A stretch of 64,000 bases of DNA from Acidimicrobiales bacterium (GTDB lineage Bacteria > Actinomycetota > Acidimicrobiia > Acidimicrobiales > DATDAH01). This document shows positions 36,050 through 45,443 of the stretch, piece by piece. Location of the stretch: the NCBI GenBank assembly GCA_016794585.1, contig JAEUJM010000017.1, positions 115,938 through 179,937 of the forward strand, read 5' to 3'. The notes below the pieces were generated by a model. It saw only the letters and a list, made by a program, of their open reading frames with translations. It was not told where the DNA came from and searched no databases. The translations under genes and the position numbers were made by a program. How positions within the stretch are numbered: the stretch's first letter is position 1; each line of letters starts with the position of its first letter.

Positions 36050-36933
36050 CGGCACGGTTCGGCGAGGTCCTGGTGGCCATGGTCACCCCCTTCGACGACG
36101 ACCTGGCCCTCGACCTCGACGCGGCGCGTGACCTCGCCCGCTGGCTGGTCGAGCAGGGGGCCGACGGCCTCGTGCTGGCCGGCACCACCGGCGAGGCCCC
36201 CACCCTGACCGACGAGGAGAAGCTCGACCTGTTCCGGGCGGTGCGCGAGGCGGTCGACGTCCCCCTCCTGGCCGGCACGGGCAGCTTCGACACCGCCCAC
36301 ACCATCGAGCTCACCCGCGCCGCCGCGCACACCGGCGTCGAGGGCTTCCTGGTGGTCAGCCCCTACTACTCGAAGCCGTCGCAGGCGGGCATCGAGGCCC
36401 ACTTCCGGGCCGTGGGCGAGGCCTCCGACCTGCCCTTCCTGATCTACGACGTCCCCGGCCGCACCGGTCGGCGCATCGACACCGACGTGGTGCTCCGACT
36501 CGCCCACGAGGTGCCCACCCTCGCCGGCATCAAGGACGCCACCGGCGATCCGGGCGCCTCGGCTCGACTGGTGGCGGAGTCGCCCAGCAGCTTCGAGCTC
36601 TACAGCGGCGACGACGCCCTCACCCTGCCCCTGCTCGCGGTCGGCGCGGTCGGCGTGGTCGGGGTGGCCACCCATTGGAGCGCGGCCGAGCACGCCCAGA
36701 TGATCTCGGCCTTCACGAAGGGCGACGTCGACGAGGCCCGCCGCGTGAACGCGCTGCTGCTCGAGTCCTACGACTTCGAGGTCAGCCCCGAATCTCCCCA
36801 CGCCGTCTCCGCCAAGGCCATGCTGCGGGCCCTCGGTGTCCGGGTCGGGCAGTGCCGCCCGCCCATCGGCCCCACCCCCGACGGTCTCGAGGCTCGCGCC
36901 CGGGCCGTCCACGATCGACTGAAAGCTGGATGA
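36046..36933 (+). CDS. dapA: 4-hydroxy-tetrahydrodipicolinate synthase
   Basis: 295 residues. DapA condenses pyruvate with aspartate semialdehyde, the first committed step to diaminopimelate and lysine. TIM barrel with AGTTGEAPTL near 44-53, proton relay Tyr in SPYYSKPSQAG near 107, IYDVPGRTG near 135 and the Schiff-base Lys in LAGIKDATGD near 165. AAGGAGG at 36032-36038 supports the ATG at 36046. It is followed four bases later by rnj, a common actinobacterial pair. Confidence 0.96.
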   Translation: MTARFGEVLVAMVTPFDDDLALDLDAARDLARWLVEQGADGLVLAGTTGEAPTLTDEEKLDLFRAVREAVDVPLLAGTGSFDTAHTIELTRAAAHTGVEGFLVVSPYYSKPSQAGIEAHFRAVGEASDLPFLIYDVPGRTGRRIDTDVVLRLAHEVPTLAGIKDATGDPGASARLVAESPSSFELYSGDDALTLPLLAVGAVGVVGVATHWSAAEHAQMISAFTKGDVDEARRVNALLLESYDFEVSPESPHAVSAKAMLRALGVRVGQCRPPIGPTPDGLEARARAVHDRLKAG

Positions 36934-36937
36934 GCGC

Positions 36938-38602
36938 ATGCCAAAGCCCGTAAAGATCACCTTCCTGGGGGGCTTGGGTGAGATCGGCCGGAACTGCGCC
37001 TGCATCGAGGTGAAGGGCCGCATCATGTTGATCGACTGCGGTCTGATGTTCCCCGACGCCGACATGCTCGGCATCGACCTGGTGCTGCCCGACTTCACCT
37101 ATCTGCGGGACAACGCCGACCGCATCGAGGGGTGCATCGCCACCCACGGCCACGAGGACCACGTGGGCGCGCTGTCCTACCTCCTGCGAGAGCTCTCGTT
37201 CCCCGTCTACGGCTCGGCGCTGACCCTGGGCCTGGCCCGCGGTCGCATCGAGGAGGCGGGGCTGCTCAAGAAGACCGAGCTGATCCCGGTGCGCGACGGC
37301 GACCGCATCCAGGTCGGGCCGTTCGACCTCGAGTTCATCCCCGTCACCCACTCGGTGCCGCACGCCTTCGCCACGGCCTTCCACACCCCGCAGGGCACGA
37401 TCTTGCACTCGGGCGACTTCAAGCTCGACCTCACCCCGGTGGACGGCCGGCGCACGGACCTCTCCCGCATCGGCGCCCTCGCCAGCGGCGACGGCATCCG
37501 GCTCCTGCTGTCCGACTCCACCAACGCCGACAGCCCCGGGCACTCCCGCTCCGAGACCGAGATCGGCGCCGTCCTCTACGACCTCTTCCACCGGCACGAG
37601 GGCCGGCGCATCATCACCGCCTGCTTCGCCAGCCACATCCACCGCATCCAGCAGATCGCCGACGCCGCCGTGGCCTTCGGGCGCACCGTGGCCACCCTCG
37701 GCATGTCGATGAAGAAGAACGTGAAGCTGGCCCGGGACATGGGCCTGTTGCACATCCCCGACCACGCGCTGCGCGACATCGAGGAGGTCAACGACCTCGA
37801 CCCCGGCAAGGTGTGCATCATCTCCACCGGGTCCCAGGGCGAGCCGATGTCGGCGCTGGCCCTCATGGCGTCGAGCGACAGCCGGTGGCTGAAGATCACC
37901 GAGGACGACACCGTCATCCTCAGCTCGCACCCGATCCCCGGCAACGAGTTCAACGTGAACAAGGTGGTCGAAGGACTCGTCCGCCTGGGTGCCGAGGTCG
38001 TCCACTCGGGGATCAGCGACGTGCACGCCACGGGTCATGCCAAGCAGGAGGAGCTGAAGACCTACCTGTCCATCACCAAGCCCGAGTGGTTCGTGCCGGT
38101 GCACGGCGAGTTCCTGCACCTCACTGCCCACGCCAAGCTCGGCCGGCTGATGGGCATCCCCGACAACCGGGTCATCCAGTGCGAGGACGGCGACCAGCTC
38201 ACCCTCTCCGATGACGGCCTGGCCCTCACGGGCAGCGTCCCCGCCGGCTACCTGTACGTCGACGGCATCGTGGGGGACGTCGGCGACGGCGTCCTGCGCG
38301 ACCGCCGCGTGCTCGCCGAGGAGGGTGTGGTCGTGGTCATCGTCACCGTCGACTCCTCCACCGGCGAGGTCATCACCGGCCCGGACGTGATCACCCGCGG
38401 ATGGGTGTACGCGCCCGAGGCCGACGGGCTGCTCGACGAGGCGTCCGACGCCGTCGCGTCCGCCATCCACGACGCGTTCGCCGAGGAGAACACCCACGAC
38501 ATCGAATCGCTCCAACGGGTCGTGCGCCGCGCCGCCGGCAAGTTCGTCAGCAGCCGCACGAAGCGCCGACCCATGATCGTCCCGGTGGTGTTGGAGGCCT
38601 AG
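36938..38602 (+). CDS. rnj: Ribonuclease J
   Basis: 554 residues. RNase J is a zinc metallo-beta-lactamase ribonuclease with endo and 5-prime exonuclease activity, here in the same organism that has pnp. Metal motif THGHEDHVG near 68-76, HTPQGTILHSGDFKLD near 148, SDSTNADSPGHSRSE near 190, STGSQGEPMSAL near 296, and HVHGEF-like VPVHGEFLHLT near 385, followed by the beta-CASP and C-terminal domains. ATG at 36938. Confidence 0.96.
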   Translation: MPKPVKITFLGGLGEIGRNCACIEVKGRIMLIDCGLMFPDADMLGIDLVLPDFTYLRDNADRIEGCIATHGHEDHVGALSYLLRELSFPVYGSALTLGLARGRIEEAGLLKKTELIPVRDGDRIQVGPFDLEFIPVTHSVPHAFATAFHTPQGTILHSGDFKLDLTPVDGRRTDLSRIGALASGDGIRLLLSDSTNADSPGHSRSETEIGAVLYDLFHRHEGRRIITACFASHIHRIQQIADAAVAFGRTVATLGMSMKKNVKLARDMGLLHIPDHALRDIEEVNDLDPGKVCIISTGSQGEPMSALALMASSDSRWLKITEDDTVILSSHPIPGNEFNVNKVVEGLVRLGAEVVHSGISDVHATGHAKQEELKTYLSITKPEWFVPVHGEFLHLTAHAKLGRLMGIPDNRVIQCEDGDQLTLSDDGLALTGSVPAGYLYVDGIVGDVGDGVLRDRRVLAEEGVVVVIVTVDSSTGEVITGPDVITRGWVYAPEADGLLDEASDAVASAIHDAFAEENTHDIESLQRVVRRAAGKFVSSRTKRRPMIVPVVLEA

Positions 38603-38614
38603 GGCGGCGGGGCC

Positions 38615-39580
38615 TCAGGCCGGGGAGACGGCGATGTCCTCGTCGCGCGCGGTGGCGTCGTCGGCGTCGCCGGCGTCGATGCGGGCCTGACGTTCGGCCT
38701 CGCCGTTGAGCTCGGCGCCCAGCAGCACCACGAAGGCGGTCAGGTAGAGCCACAGCATCAGCACCACCACCGCCCCGATGCTGCCGTAGGTGTCGTTGTA
38801 GCTGCCGAAGTTGTTCACGTAGACGGCGAACAGCACCGAGCCGATGACCCAGAGGAGCCCGGCGGTGAGCGATCCCGGGGTGACCCACTGCCAGCGGGCG
38901 TTCCGACGGGCGGGGGCGTAGCGGTAGATGATGGCGAGGCCGAGGAGCATGACCGCGGCCAGGAACGGCCAGCGCAGGATGCTCGCGGTGAGCCGGCCGG
39001 CGGGGCCGAGGTGCTCGCCGAGGGCGGGGAGGGCGGTGATGGCGAACACGGTGAGGACGACGAGGAGCACCCCGCCCAGCGTGAAGCCGTACGCCACGAG
39101 GCGCACCCTCACGAAGCCGCGGGTCTCGTCCTCGTCGTAGGCGACGTTGATGGCCTCCATGAGCGCCTTCATCCCCTTGGACGCCGCCCAGGCGGCCGCC
39201 AGGACGGAGAAGAGAAGGCCGACCGTCAGGCTGGAGCTCGACGTCGAGGCGACCGACTGCAACTGGTCCACCAGCAGGCGCCGCACCTCGTCGGGCAGTC
39301 CGGCCGACAGCTCGTCGATCTGGCGGGTGACGTCGGCGGGGTCGGAGACCAGCCCGTAGATGGAGAGCAGCGCGACCATGGCCGGGAAGAGGGCGAGCAC
39401 GCTGTAGAACGCGACGCCCCCCGCGAGGATCGAGACGCTGTCGGACTTGACCTGGTCCTTCGTCCGGAGCGCGATGGCCTTCCAGCCGGCGGCCGGGATC
39501 TCGGCCGGCGTCTCCGCCGGCGCCTCCGCTCGGTCGCCCGTCGTGGGAGCGCCTCGATCGAGGTCTGCCGCACGTGCCAT
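38615..39580 (-). CDS. YihY/BrkB-family membrane protein
   Basis: 321 residues. Several hydrophobic segments: AGGVAFYSVLALFPAMVALLSI near 48-69 and four to five more to residue 285, with LVYAPARRNARWQWVTPGSLTAG (split) in the conserved region. Once proposed as RNase BN; no ribonuclease activity is established for the family, function unknown. ATG at 39580 is chosen; a GTG nine bases upstream is also in frame. It is divergent from bioB with only 30 bases between the two starts, so the promoters must overlap. Confidence 0.85.
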   Translation of the reverse strand: MARAADLDRGAPTTGDRAEAPAETPAEIPAAGWKAIALRTKDQVKSDSVSILAGGVAFYSVLALFPAMVALLSIYGLVSDPADVTRQIDELSAGLPDEVRRLLVDQLQSVASTSSSSLTVGLLFSVLAAAWAASKGMKALMEAINVAYDEDETRGFVRVRLVAYGFTLGGVLLVVLTVFAITALPALGEHLGPAGRLTASILRWPFLAAVMLLGLAIIYRYAPARRNARWQWVTPGSLTAGLLWVIGSVLFAVYVNNFGSYNDTYGSIGAVVVLMLWLYLTAFVVLLGAELNGEAERQARIDAGDADDATARDEDIAVSPA

Positions 39581-39597
39581 GGGCCGCACCTACCCAC

Positions 39598-39603
39598 TAC
39601 CGT
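39598..39603 (+). promoter_or_regulatory. -10 element (TACCGT), probable leaderless bioB promoter
   Basis: TACCGT is followed by seven bases and ATG 39611. Because the divergent YihY-type gene starts at 39580, its promoter must share these bases. Confidence 0.55.
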
Positions 39604-39610
39604 CGCACCG

Positions 39611-40609
39611 ATGTCACGGGAACTGATCGCCGCCGCCGGAACCGCCCTTCTCGACGAGCGCCGGCAGCTGAAGGCCGAGGAGCTCGCCGGCCTCGCGGCG
39701 ATCCCTGACTCGATGGTGCCCTCCCTGGCCGCCCTCGCCCACGAGGTGCGCCTGGCGTGGTGCGGCCCCGAGGTCGAGGTCGAGGGCATCCTCTCGGCGA
39801 AGACCGGCGGCTGCCCGGAGGACTGCCACTTCTGCAGCCAGTCCTCGAAGTTCCCCCTCCAGATCCAGGCCACCCCGTTCCTCGGCACCGACGAGGTCCT
39901 CGCCGCCGCCCGTGAGACGGCGGCGCTGGGCGCGTCCGAGTTCTGCATCGTCCTCGCGCTCCGGGGTCCCGACGAGCGGACGATGGGCCGCCTCCTCGAG
40001 CTCGTGCCCCTGGTCCGCGACGAGGTGGGCATCAACGTCGCCGTCAGCGCCGGCATCCTCGACGCCGACCAGGCCCAGCGGCTCGCCGCCGGCGGGGTCC
40101 ACCGCTACAACCACAACCTCGAGACCGCCCGGTCGCACTTCCCCAACATCGTCACCACCCACACGTGGGAGGAGCGCCACGACACCTGCCGCCTCGTGCG
40201 CGAGAACGGCATGGAGCTGTGCTGCGGTGTGCTGCTCGGCATGGGCGAGACCGACGAGCAGCGCCTCGAGCTGATCGGCGAGCTCCGCGACGTCGAGCCC
40301 GCCGAGGTGCCCATCAACTTCCTCAACCCCCGCCCGGGGACACCGTTGGCCGATTTGCCCCTCGTCGAGCCCCTCGAGGCCATCCGCTGGATCGCGCTCT
40401 TCCGTCTCGGCCTGCCGTCGGTGATCCTCCGTTATGCGGGCGGGCGCGAAGTCACCCTCCGCGAGCTCCAGACCCTCGGCATGACCTCGGGCATCAACGC
40501 CCTCATCGTGGGCAACTACCTGACCACCCTCGGCCGCTCACCCGACGAGGACCTCCAGATGCTCGAGGACCTGCGCATGCCCATCGGCGCGCTCTCCAAG
40601 GTCATCTGA
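39611..40609 (+). CDS. bioB: Biotin synthase
   Basis: 332 residues. BioB inserts sulfur into dethiobiotin; a radical SAM enzyme. The 4Fe-4S motif CPEDCHFC is at residues about 68-75; AGGVHRYNHNLETA near 160 and NFLNPRPGTPL near 237 are typical. The second cluster ligands are in the C-terminal half of the barrel. No other bio genes are visible here. A small Cys-rich gene follows directly (see next entry). Confidence 0.96.
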   Translation: MSRELIAAAGTALLDERRQLKAEELAGLAAIPDSMVPSLAALAHEVRLAWCGPEVEVEGILSAKTGGCPEDCHFCSQSSKFPLQIQATPFLGTDEVLAAARETAALGASEFCIVLALRGPDERTMGRLLELVPLVRDEVGINVAVSAGILDADQAQRLAAGGVHRYNHNLETARSHFPNIVTTHTWEERHDTCRLVRENGMELCCGVLLGMGETDEQRLELIGELRDVEPAEVPINFLNPRPGTPLADLPLVEPLEAIRWIALFRLGLPSVILRYAGGREVTLRELQTLGMTSGINALIVGNYLTTLGRSPDEDLQMLEDLRMPIGALSKVI

Positions 40610-40648
40610 GCGGACGAGCGGACGGCGAGCACCCTGCGCCTTCGTCTG

Positions 40649-40831
40649 GTGGCCGAGGAGGCCGGGTTCTGCACGGGCTGCGGGCGGCCCGTGGCCGAGT
40701 GCGCCGGCGGGTGTGCCGGGCCCTACGAGGCCCCCCGCCACTGCCCGGTGTGCGGCCGGCGCCTGGCCGTCCAGGTCACGCCCACGGGCGTCTCGGCCCG
40801 CTGCCGCGACCACGGCGCCCTCACCCCCTGA
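40649..40831 (+). CDS. bsaP: Biotin synthase auxiliary protein-like small Cys-rich protein
   Basis: 60 residues with seven Cys: C8 and C11 (CTGCG), C18 and C22, C32 and C35 (CPVCGRR), C52, then VQVTPTGVSARCRDHG. The sequence, length and position right after bioB match, from memory, the small Fe-S protein BsaP described in mycobacteria as needed for biotin synthase activity. The GTG at 40649 is the only usable start; no strong ribosome binding site, gap 39 bases. The family assignment rests on recalled sequence and context, so it should be tested. Confidence 0.65.
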   Translation: MAEEAGFCTGCGRPVAECAGGCAGPYEAPRHCPVCGRRLAVQVTPTGVSARCRDHGALTP

Positions 40832-40846
40832 GCCCGCGGCGCCGGC

Positions 40847-41644
40847 CTACGGGGTCCAGGTGAAGCGGGGAGGGCGGCGCTCGAGGAACGCGGCCAGGCC
40901 CTCGGCCGCGTCGCCGGCCTCGCCGGACAGGGCCGCCCACCGGGCCTCGACCTCGGGGGTCACCGCCCCCGTCGTGGTGATCGACGCGATCATCTCCTTG
41001 GTGGCCTGCTGGGTGAGCAGCGAGCGTTCATCGGCCAGTTCGTGGGCCAGCGAGCGGGCCCGCTCCTCGGCGAGGCCGGGATCGTGCACCTCGTGCACGA
41101 GCCCGATGTGGTGGGCGCGCTCGGCCCCGACGAGCTCGGCCGAATACAGCAGGTGCTTGGCGGCCGCCGGCCCGATGACCGCCACGGCCCGCTCGAGGGC
41201 GAAGGGCGGGTAGACGATGCCGAGGCGCGCCGGGGTGATCCCGAAGCGGGCGGTGGACTCGGCGATGCGCAGGTCGCAGGAGATGGCGATCTCGGCGCCG
41301 CCGCCCACGCACGACCCCTGGATGAAGGCGATGGTCGGGCGGGGGAAGGCGGCCAAGGCGTCGTCCGCGGCCTTGTTCACCGCGTTGTAGTCGGTGCGGT
41401 CGGCGAGACCGCTCAGCTCGCCGATGTCGGCACCGGCGCAGAAGTGCTCGCCCGCTCCACGGACCACCAGGACCCGGACGGAGGCGTCGTCCCCCAACTC
41501 GGCACAGGTGCGGCTGATCCCCGCCCACATGGCCTCGGTGACCGCGTTTCGCTTGTCGGGGCGGTTGAGCCACAGCGTGGCGACCGCGCCGTCGCGGGTG
41601 ACCACGAGGGGCTCGTCGGAGGAGGGGAGGGCCGGTTCCGTCAC
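40847..41644 (-). CDS. Enoyl-CoA hydratase/isomerase-family protein (crotonase)
   Basis: 265 residues. Crotonase fold: LWLNRPDKRNAVTEAMW near 20, oxyanion HFCAGADIGEL near 66 and GSCVGGGAEIAISCDLRI near 107, where the first catalytic Glu is present. In the second motif FGITPARLG the Glu of FGQPE in hydratases is Ala, so hydratase activity may be changed or lost. GTG at 41644 is preferred because it gives a normal N-terminus; ATG at 41677 adds 11 residues. Gene is divergent from ftsK. Confidence 0.85.
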   Translation of the reverse strand: MTEPALPSSDEPLVVTRDGAVATLWLNRPDKRNAVTEAMWAGISRTCAELGDDASVRVLVVRGAGEHFCAGADIGELSGLADRTDYNAVNKAADDALAAFPRPTIAFIQGSCVGGGAEIAISCDLRIAESTARFGITPARLGIVYPPFALERAVAVIGPAAAKHLLYSAELVGAERAHHIGLVHEVHDPGLAEERARSLAHELADERSLLTQQATKEMIASITTTGAVTPEVEARWAALSGEAGDAAEGLAAFLERRPPRFTWTP

Positions 41645-41702
41645 CGGCCCATCTTGGCCCAGAACCCGGTTTCGCATCGCCTGTTGGTGGTGGGGCTGGT
41701 GT

Positions 41703-41708
41703 TAGCGT
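41703..41708 (+). promoter_or_regulatory. Candidate -10 (TAGCGT) of ftsK
   Basis: TAGCGT is ten bases before the GTG at 41719 and would be one base before the alternative GTG at 41710; the former is preferred. Confidence 0.4.
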
Positions 41709-41718
41709 TGTGGCCACT

Positions 41719-44118
41719 GTGGCCAAGCAACCCAGCCGATCCTCGGGGGCCTCGAAGTCCCGTTCCACGCGTTCCACCGGAACCCGCACCGCCACGCGCA
41801 AGGCCCCGCCCCCGCCCCCCACGGCCACCGAGCGGGCCACCGCGTTCGCCGGCAAGGCCCTCGGCGGCCACGGCGCCGACATCGCCGGCCTCGCCCTCAT
41901 CGCCCTCGGCATCATCGCCGGCCTCGGCATCTACGGCGACCTCGTGGGCCCCGCCGGCGGCTTCCTGTCCGACGCCACGGGCGCCTTCCTGGGCCTCGTC
42001 CGCTGGCTGACGCCGCCGGTGCTCGTCCTGCTCGGCGTCGTCGTGCTGCGCTCCGGCCCGCACGCCGAGGACGATCCGACCGCCGACGCCGGCGCCGGCG
42101 ATCGCCCCCACGACCAGGCGGCGCGGCTCATCGTCGGGTGCGCCTTGCTGCTGATCTCGGTGACCGGCCTGCTGCACCTCGTGGCCGGCAGCCCCGAGTG
42201 GGGCGATCCGGTCGCCGACTTCGGCGATGCCGGCGGATACCTCGGCTTCGCCACCGGTGCCCCCCTCGAGGCCGTGCTGGCGGTCTGGGGCGCGGCCCTG
42301 GTCCTCATCACGGTGGGCCTCGTCGGCGTCATCGTGCTCAGCCGGGCCCACGTGCGCACCGCCGCCGACCGCACCGCGGCGGGCGTGCGTCCTGCGGGGT
42401 CGGCGCTGCGACAGGCCTACCAGTGGCTGTTCCGCGTCGGCGACGATCGCTCGGGCGCGCCGGCCGCCGCCAGCGGGTCCGCCACCCTCTTCGACCAGGA
42501 CGAGGGCGCCGCGCTCGAGCCCGTGGCGCCCAAGAAGGCGCTGCGCCCAGCCAAGAAGCGGGCCATCGAGCCTGCGCTCGAGCCCATCGAGTCCACCGCC
42601 CGCGAGATCGGCCCGCCCCGTGCGGTCAAGGGCTCGCCGTGGAAGCTGCCGCCCGCCAACCTCCTCGAGCGCGCCGGCGACCACGAGTACGACCACGCCC
42701 AGGTCGAGGCCACGGGCCGTGAGCTCGAGCGGGCCCTCGCCGAGCACGGGGTCGAGACCCGCCTCGTGGGGATGGTCGTCGGCCCGACCGTCACCCGCTT
42801 CGAGCTCGAGCTGGGCCCCGGGGTCAAGGTGGCCCGGGTCACCAGCCTGCACAAGGACATCGCCTACGCGATGGCGTCGCCCGACGTCCGCATCCTGGCC
42901 CCCATCCCCGGTCGCCAGGCAATCGGCGTCGAGGTCCCCAACGTCCGCCGCCACCTCGTCTCGGTGGGCGACATCCTCGCCTCGCCCGAAGCGCGCAAGG
43001 CCACCCACCCACTGGAGGTGGCGGTCGGCCGCGACATCGCCGGCAAGGCCGTGCTGGCCAACCTCGCCACGATGCCGCACATCCTCATCGCCGGCGCCAC
43101 GGGTGCGGGCAAGTCGTCGTGCATCAACTCGATCATCACGTCGATCCTGATGCGCTCGACGCCCGAGCAGGTGCGCATGATCCTGGTCGACCCCAAGCAG
43201 GTCGAGCTCGGCCAGTACGAGCGCCTGCCCCACCTCCTCACCCAGGTGGTCACCGACCCGAAGAAGGCCGCCAACGCGTTGGCTTGGGCCTGCAAGGAGA
43301 TGGACCGCCGCTACGACCTGCTGTCCGAGGCGGGCGTGCGCGACATCACCGGCTACAACGCCAAGTTCGACCGGGGCGAGCTGCGCCAGGGCCCGCCACC
43401 CGGTGAGGGCGCCGACGGCGACGAGCTGCCCGCGCAGGAGCGCATGCCGTTCATCCTCGTCGTGGTGGACGAGCTCAACGACCTCATGATGGTGGCGGCG
43501 CGCGACGTCGAGGCCTCCATCACCCGCATCGCCCAGAAGGCCCGCGCCGTGGGCATCCACCTCGTGGTGGCCACCCAGCGTCCGTCGGTCAACGTCATCA
43601 CCGGCGTGATCAAGGCCAACATCCCGGCCCGGCTCGCCTTCGCCGTGGCCAGCCTCCAGGACAGCCGGGTCATCCTCGACCAGCCCGGCGCTGAACGCCT
43701 GGTGGGCAAGGGTGACATGCTCCTGCTCGGTCCCACGTCGAGCGTGCCGCACCGCATCCAGGGCTCGTGGGTAACCGAGGAAGAGGTCCGAGGCGTGGTG
43801 AAGGCCTGGCACGACCAGGCCCCCGACGTGGCGTACGTCCCGGGCGTGGACGGCGAGGCCGACCCCACCGAGGGGGGCGGCGGCGCCTTCGGCGGCGGCG
43901 ACAGCGAGGACGACGAGTTGCTCCGCCAGGCCATGGACCTCGTCGTGCGCAGCCAGCTCGGCTCCACCTCGATGCTCCAGCGCAAGCTGCGGGTCGGCTT
44001 CGCCCGCGCCGGCCGCCTGATGGACCTGCTCGAGCAGCAGGGCGTGGTCGGGCCCTCCGAGGGCTCCAAGTCGCGGGCCGTGCTGATGACCGTCGAGGAG
44101 CTCGACGGGCTCGGCTGA
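41719..44118 (+). CDS. ftsK: DNA translocase FtsK/SpoIIIE
   Basis: 799 residues. FtsK pumps chromosomal DNA across the division septum. N-terminal basic/Pro-rich tail, about four membrane helices between residues 50 and 215, a linker with KKA/KKR stretches, then the RecA-like motor: Walker A GATGAGKSS near 458, Walker B IILVVVDELNDL-like (FILVVVDELNDLM) near 578, and the gamma winged helix near 735-799 (QAMDLVVRSQLGSTSMLQRKL). Start uncertain between 41710 and 41719. Confidence 0.95.
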   Translation: MAKQPSRSSGASKSRSTRSTGTRTATRKAPPPPPTATERATAFAGKALGGHGADIAGLALIALGIIAGLGIYGDLVGPAGGFLSDATGAFLGLVRWLTPPVLVLLGVVVLRSGPHAEDDPTADAGAGDRPHDQAARLIVGCALLLISVTGLLHLVAGSPEWGDPVADFGDAGGYLGFATGAPLEAVLAVWGAALVLITVGLVGVIVLSRAHVRTAADRTAAGVRPAGSALRQAYQWLFRVGDDRSGAPAAASGSATLFDQDEGAALEPVAPKKALRPAKKRAIEPALEPIESTAREIGPPRAVKGSPWKLPPANLLERAGDHEYDHAQVEATGRELERALAEHGVETRLVGMVVGPTVTRFELELGPGVKVARVTSLHKDIAYAMASPDVRILAPIPGRQAIGVEVPNVRRHLVSVGDILASPEARKATHPLEVAVGRDIAGKAVLANLATMPHILIAGATGAGKSSCINSIITSILMRSTPEQVRMILVDPKQVELGQYERLPHLLTQVVTDPKKAANALAWACKEMDRRYDLLSEAGVRDITGYNAKFDRGELRQGPPPGEGADGDELPAQERMPFILVVVDELNDLMMVAARDVEASITRIAQKARAVGIHLVVATQRPSVNVITGVIKANIPARLAFAVASLQDSRVILDQPGAERLVGKGDMLLLGPTSSVPHRIQGSWVTEEEVRGVVKAWHDQAPDVAYVPGVDGEADPTEGGGGAFGGGDSEDDELLRQAMDLVVRSQLGSTSMLQRKLRVGFARAGRLMDLLEQQGVVGPSEGSKSRAVLMTVEELDGLG

Positions 44119-44140
44119 GGGTCGTCAGCCGGACGACAGG

Positions 44141-44146
44141 TAGTCT
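44141..44146 (+). promoter_or_regulatory. -10 element (TAGTCT), probable leaderless rimO promoter
   Basis: TAGTCT, seven bases (GGGGCCG), then GTG 44154. Confidence 0.55.
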
Positions 44147-44153
44147 GGGGCCG

Positions 44154-45443
44154 GTGACGCCGAGGCGATTCTGGGTGGAGACGCTGGGCTGTCCGAAGAA
44201 CGAGGTCGACTCCGACAAGCTCGTCGGCACCTTGCTCGCGGACGGCCTCCTCCCCGCGCCCTCGGCGGACGAGGCCGACCTCGTGGTGGTCAACACCTGC
44301 GCCTTCGTCGAGGAGGCCCGTCAGGAGTCCATCGACACGGTGATCGACCTCGGCGACCGCCGCCGAGAGGGCGCCGAGCTCGTGGTGACGGGATGCCTGG
44401 CCGAGCGCTACGGCACCGAGCTGGCCGACGCCCTGCCCGAGGCCGACGCCGTGGTCGGGTTCGGCGTCCCGGTCACCCTCACGGCCAAGCCCGGGACGAG
44501 CGAGCCGGCGGCGCCCTCGTTCGACCTGCTCAACCTCCCCCGGCCGCGCTCGCTCGTGCCCTGGGCCTACGTCAAGGTGGCCGAGGGCTGCGACCGTGCC
44601 TGCGGCTTCTGCGCCATCCCCAGCTTCCGGGGCCCGCAGCGCTCCCGCTCGATCGACTCGATCCTCGCCGAGGTCGACCAACTCGACGTCCGTGAGGTCG
44701 TCCTCGTGGCGCAGGACCTGGCCGCGTTCGGGCGCGATCAGGGTCGGGGCACGCGCGCCATCGTGCCCCTGGTCGAGGCCGTCGCCGCGCGAGCCGACCG
44801 GGTCCGCCTGCTCTACCTGTACCCGTCGGACCTCACCGACGGGCTGATCGACGCCATCTGCGCCACCGGTGTCCCCTACTTCGACCTGTCCCTCCAGCAC
44901 GTGTCGCCGCCGCTGCTGCGACGCATGCGCCGGTGGGGCGACGGCGGGCGCTTCCTCGAGCGCATCGAGGCCATCCGCCGACGCGAGCCCGAGGCCGCCT
45001 TCCGGTCCAACTTCATCGTGGGCTACCCGGGCGAGACCGAGGAGGACCACGACGCGCTCCTCCGCTTCGTCGACGACGCCCAGCTCGACTGGTGCGGCTT
45101 CTTCCGGTACTCCGAGGAGGCCGGCACCTACGCCGCCGACCTCGACGGCCGGGTCGACGACGGCCTCGTACGTGAGCGCCTCGCCGAACTGGGCGAGCGC
45201 CAGGACGCCATCACCGCCCACCGCCGTCTCTCCCTCGTCGGACGCGAGGTGCAGGTGCTCGTGGACGCCCCCGGGACCGGGCGCACGCACCGGGAGGCGC
45301 CCGAGGTCGACGGCATCGTCACCGTGCCGGGAGAGCTGGCCGTGGGGACCTTCCACACCGTGACCGTGACCGACGCCGTGGGCCCCGACCTCCACGCCGA
45401 GGCGGCGGTGCTCACCGCGGTCGCGAGCGGGGCGGCCTCGTGA
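44154..45443 (+). CDS. rimO: Ribosomal protein S12 methylthiotransferase
   Basis: 429 residues. RimO adds a methylthio group to Asp of ribosomal protein S12; it is a radical SAM enzyme with two Fe-S clusters. N-terminal UPF0004 domain with LGCPKN near 13 and VNTCAF near 45, the radical SAM CDRACGFC near 145-152, and a C-terminal TRAM domain ending near 425. Compared with MiaB (elsewhere in this window) the LGCPKN signature assigns RimO. The stop overlaps pgsA as GTGA. Confidence 0.93.
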   Translation: MTPRRFWVETLGCPKNEVDSDKLVGTLLADGLLPAPSADEADLVVVNTCAFVEEARQESIDTVIDLGDRRREGAELVVTGCLAERYGTELADALPEADAVVGFGVPVTLTAKPGTSEPAAPSFDLLNLPRPRSLVPWAYVKVAEGCDRACGFCAIPSFRGPQRSRSIDSILAEVDQLDVREVVLVAQDLAAFGRDQGRGTRAIVPLVEAVAARADRVRLLYLYPSDLTDGLIDAICATGVPYFDLSLQHVSPPLLRRMRRWGDGGRFLERIEAIRRREPEAAFRSNFIVGYPGETEEDHDALLRFVDDAQLDWCGFFRYSEEAGTYAADLDGRVDDGLVRERLAELGERQDAITAHRRLSLVGREVQVLVDAPGTGRTHREAPEVDGIVTVPGELAVGTFHTVTVTDAVGPDLHAEAAVLTAVASGAAS

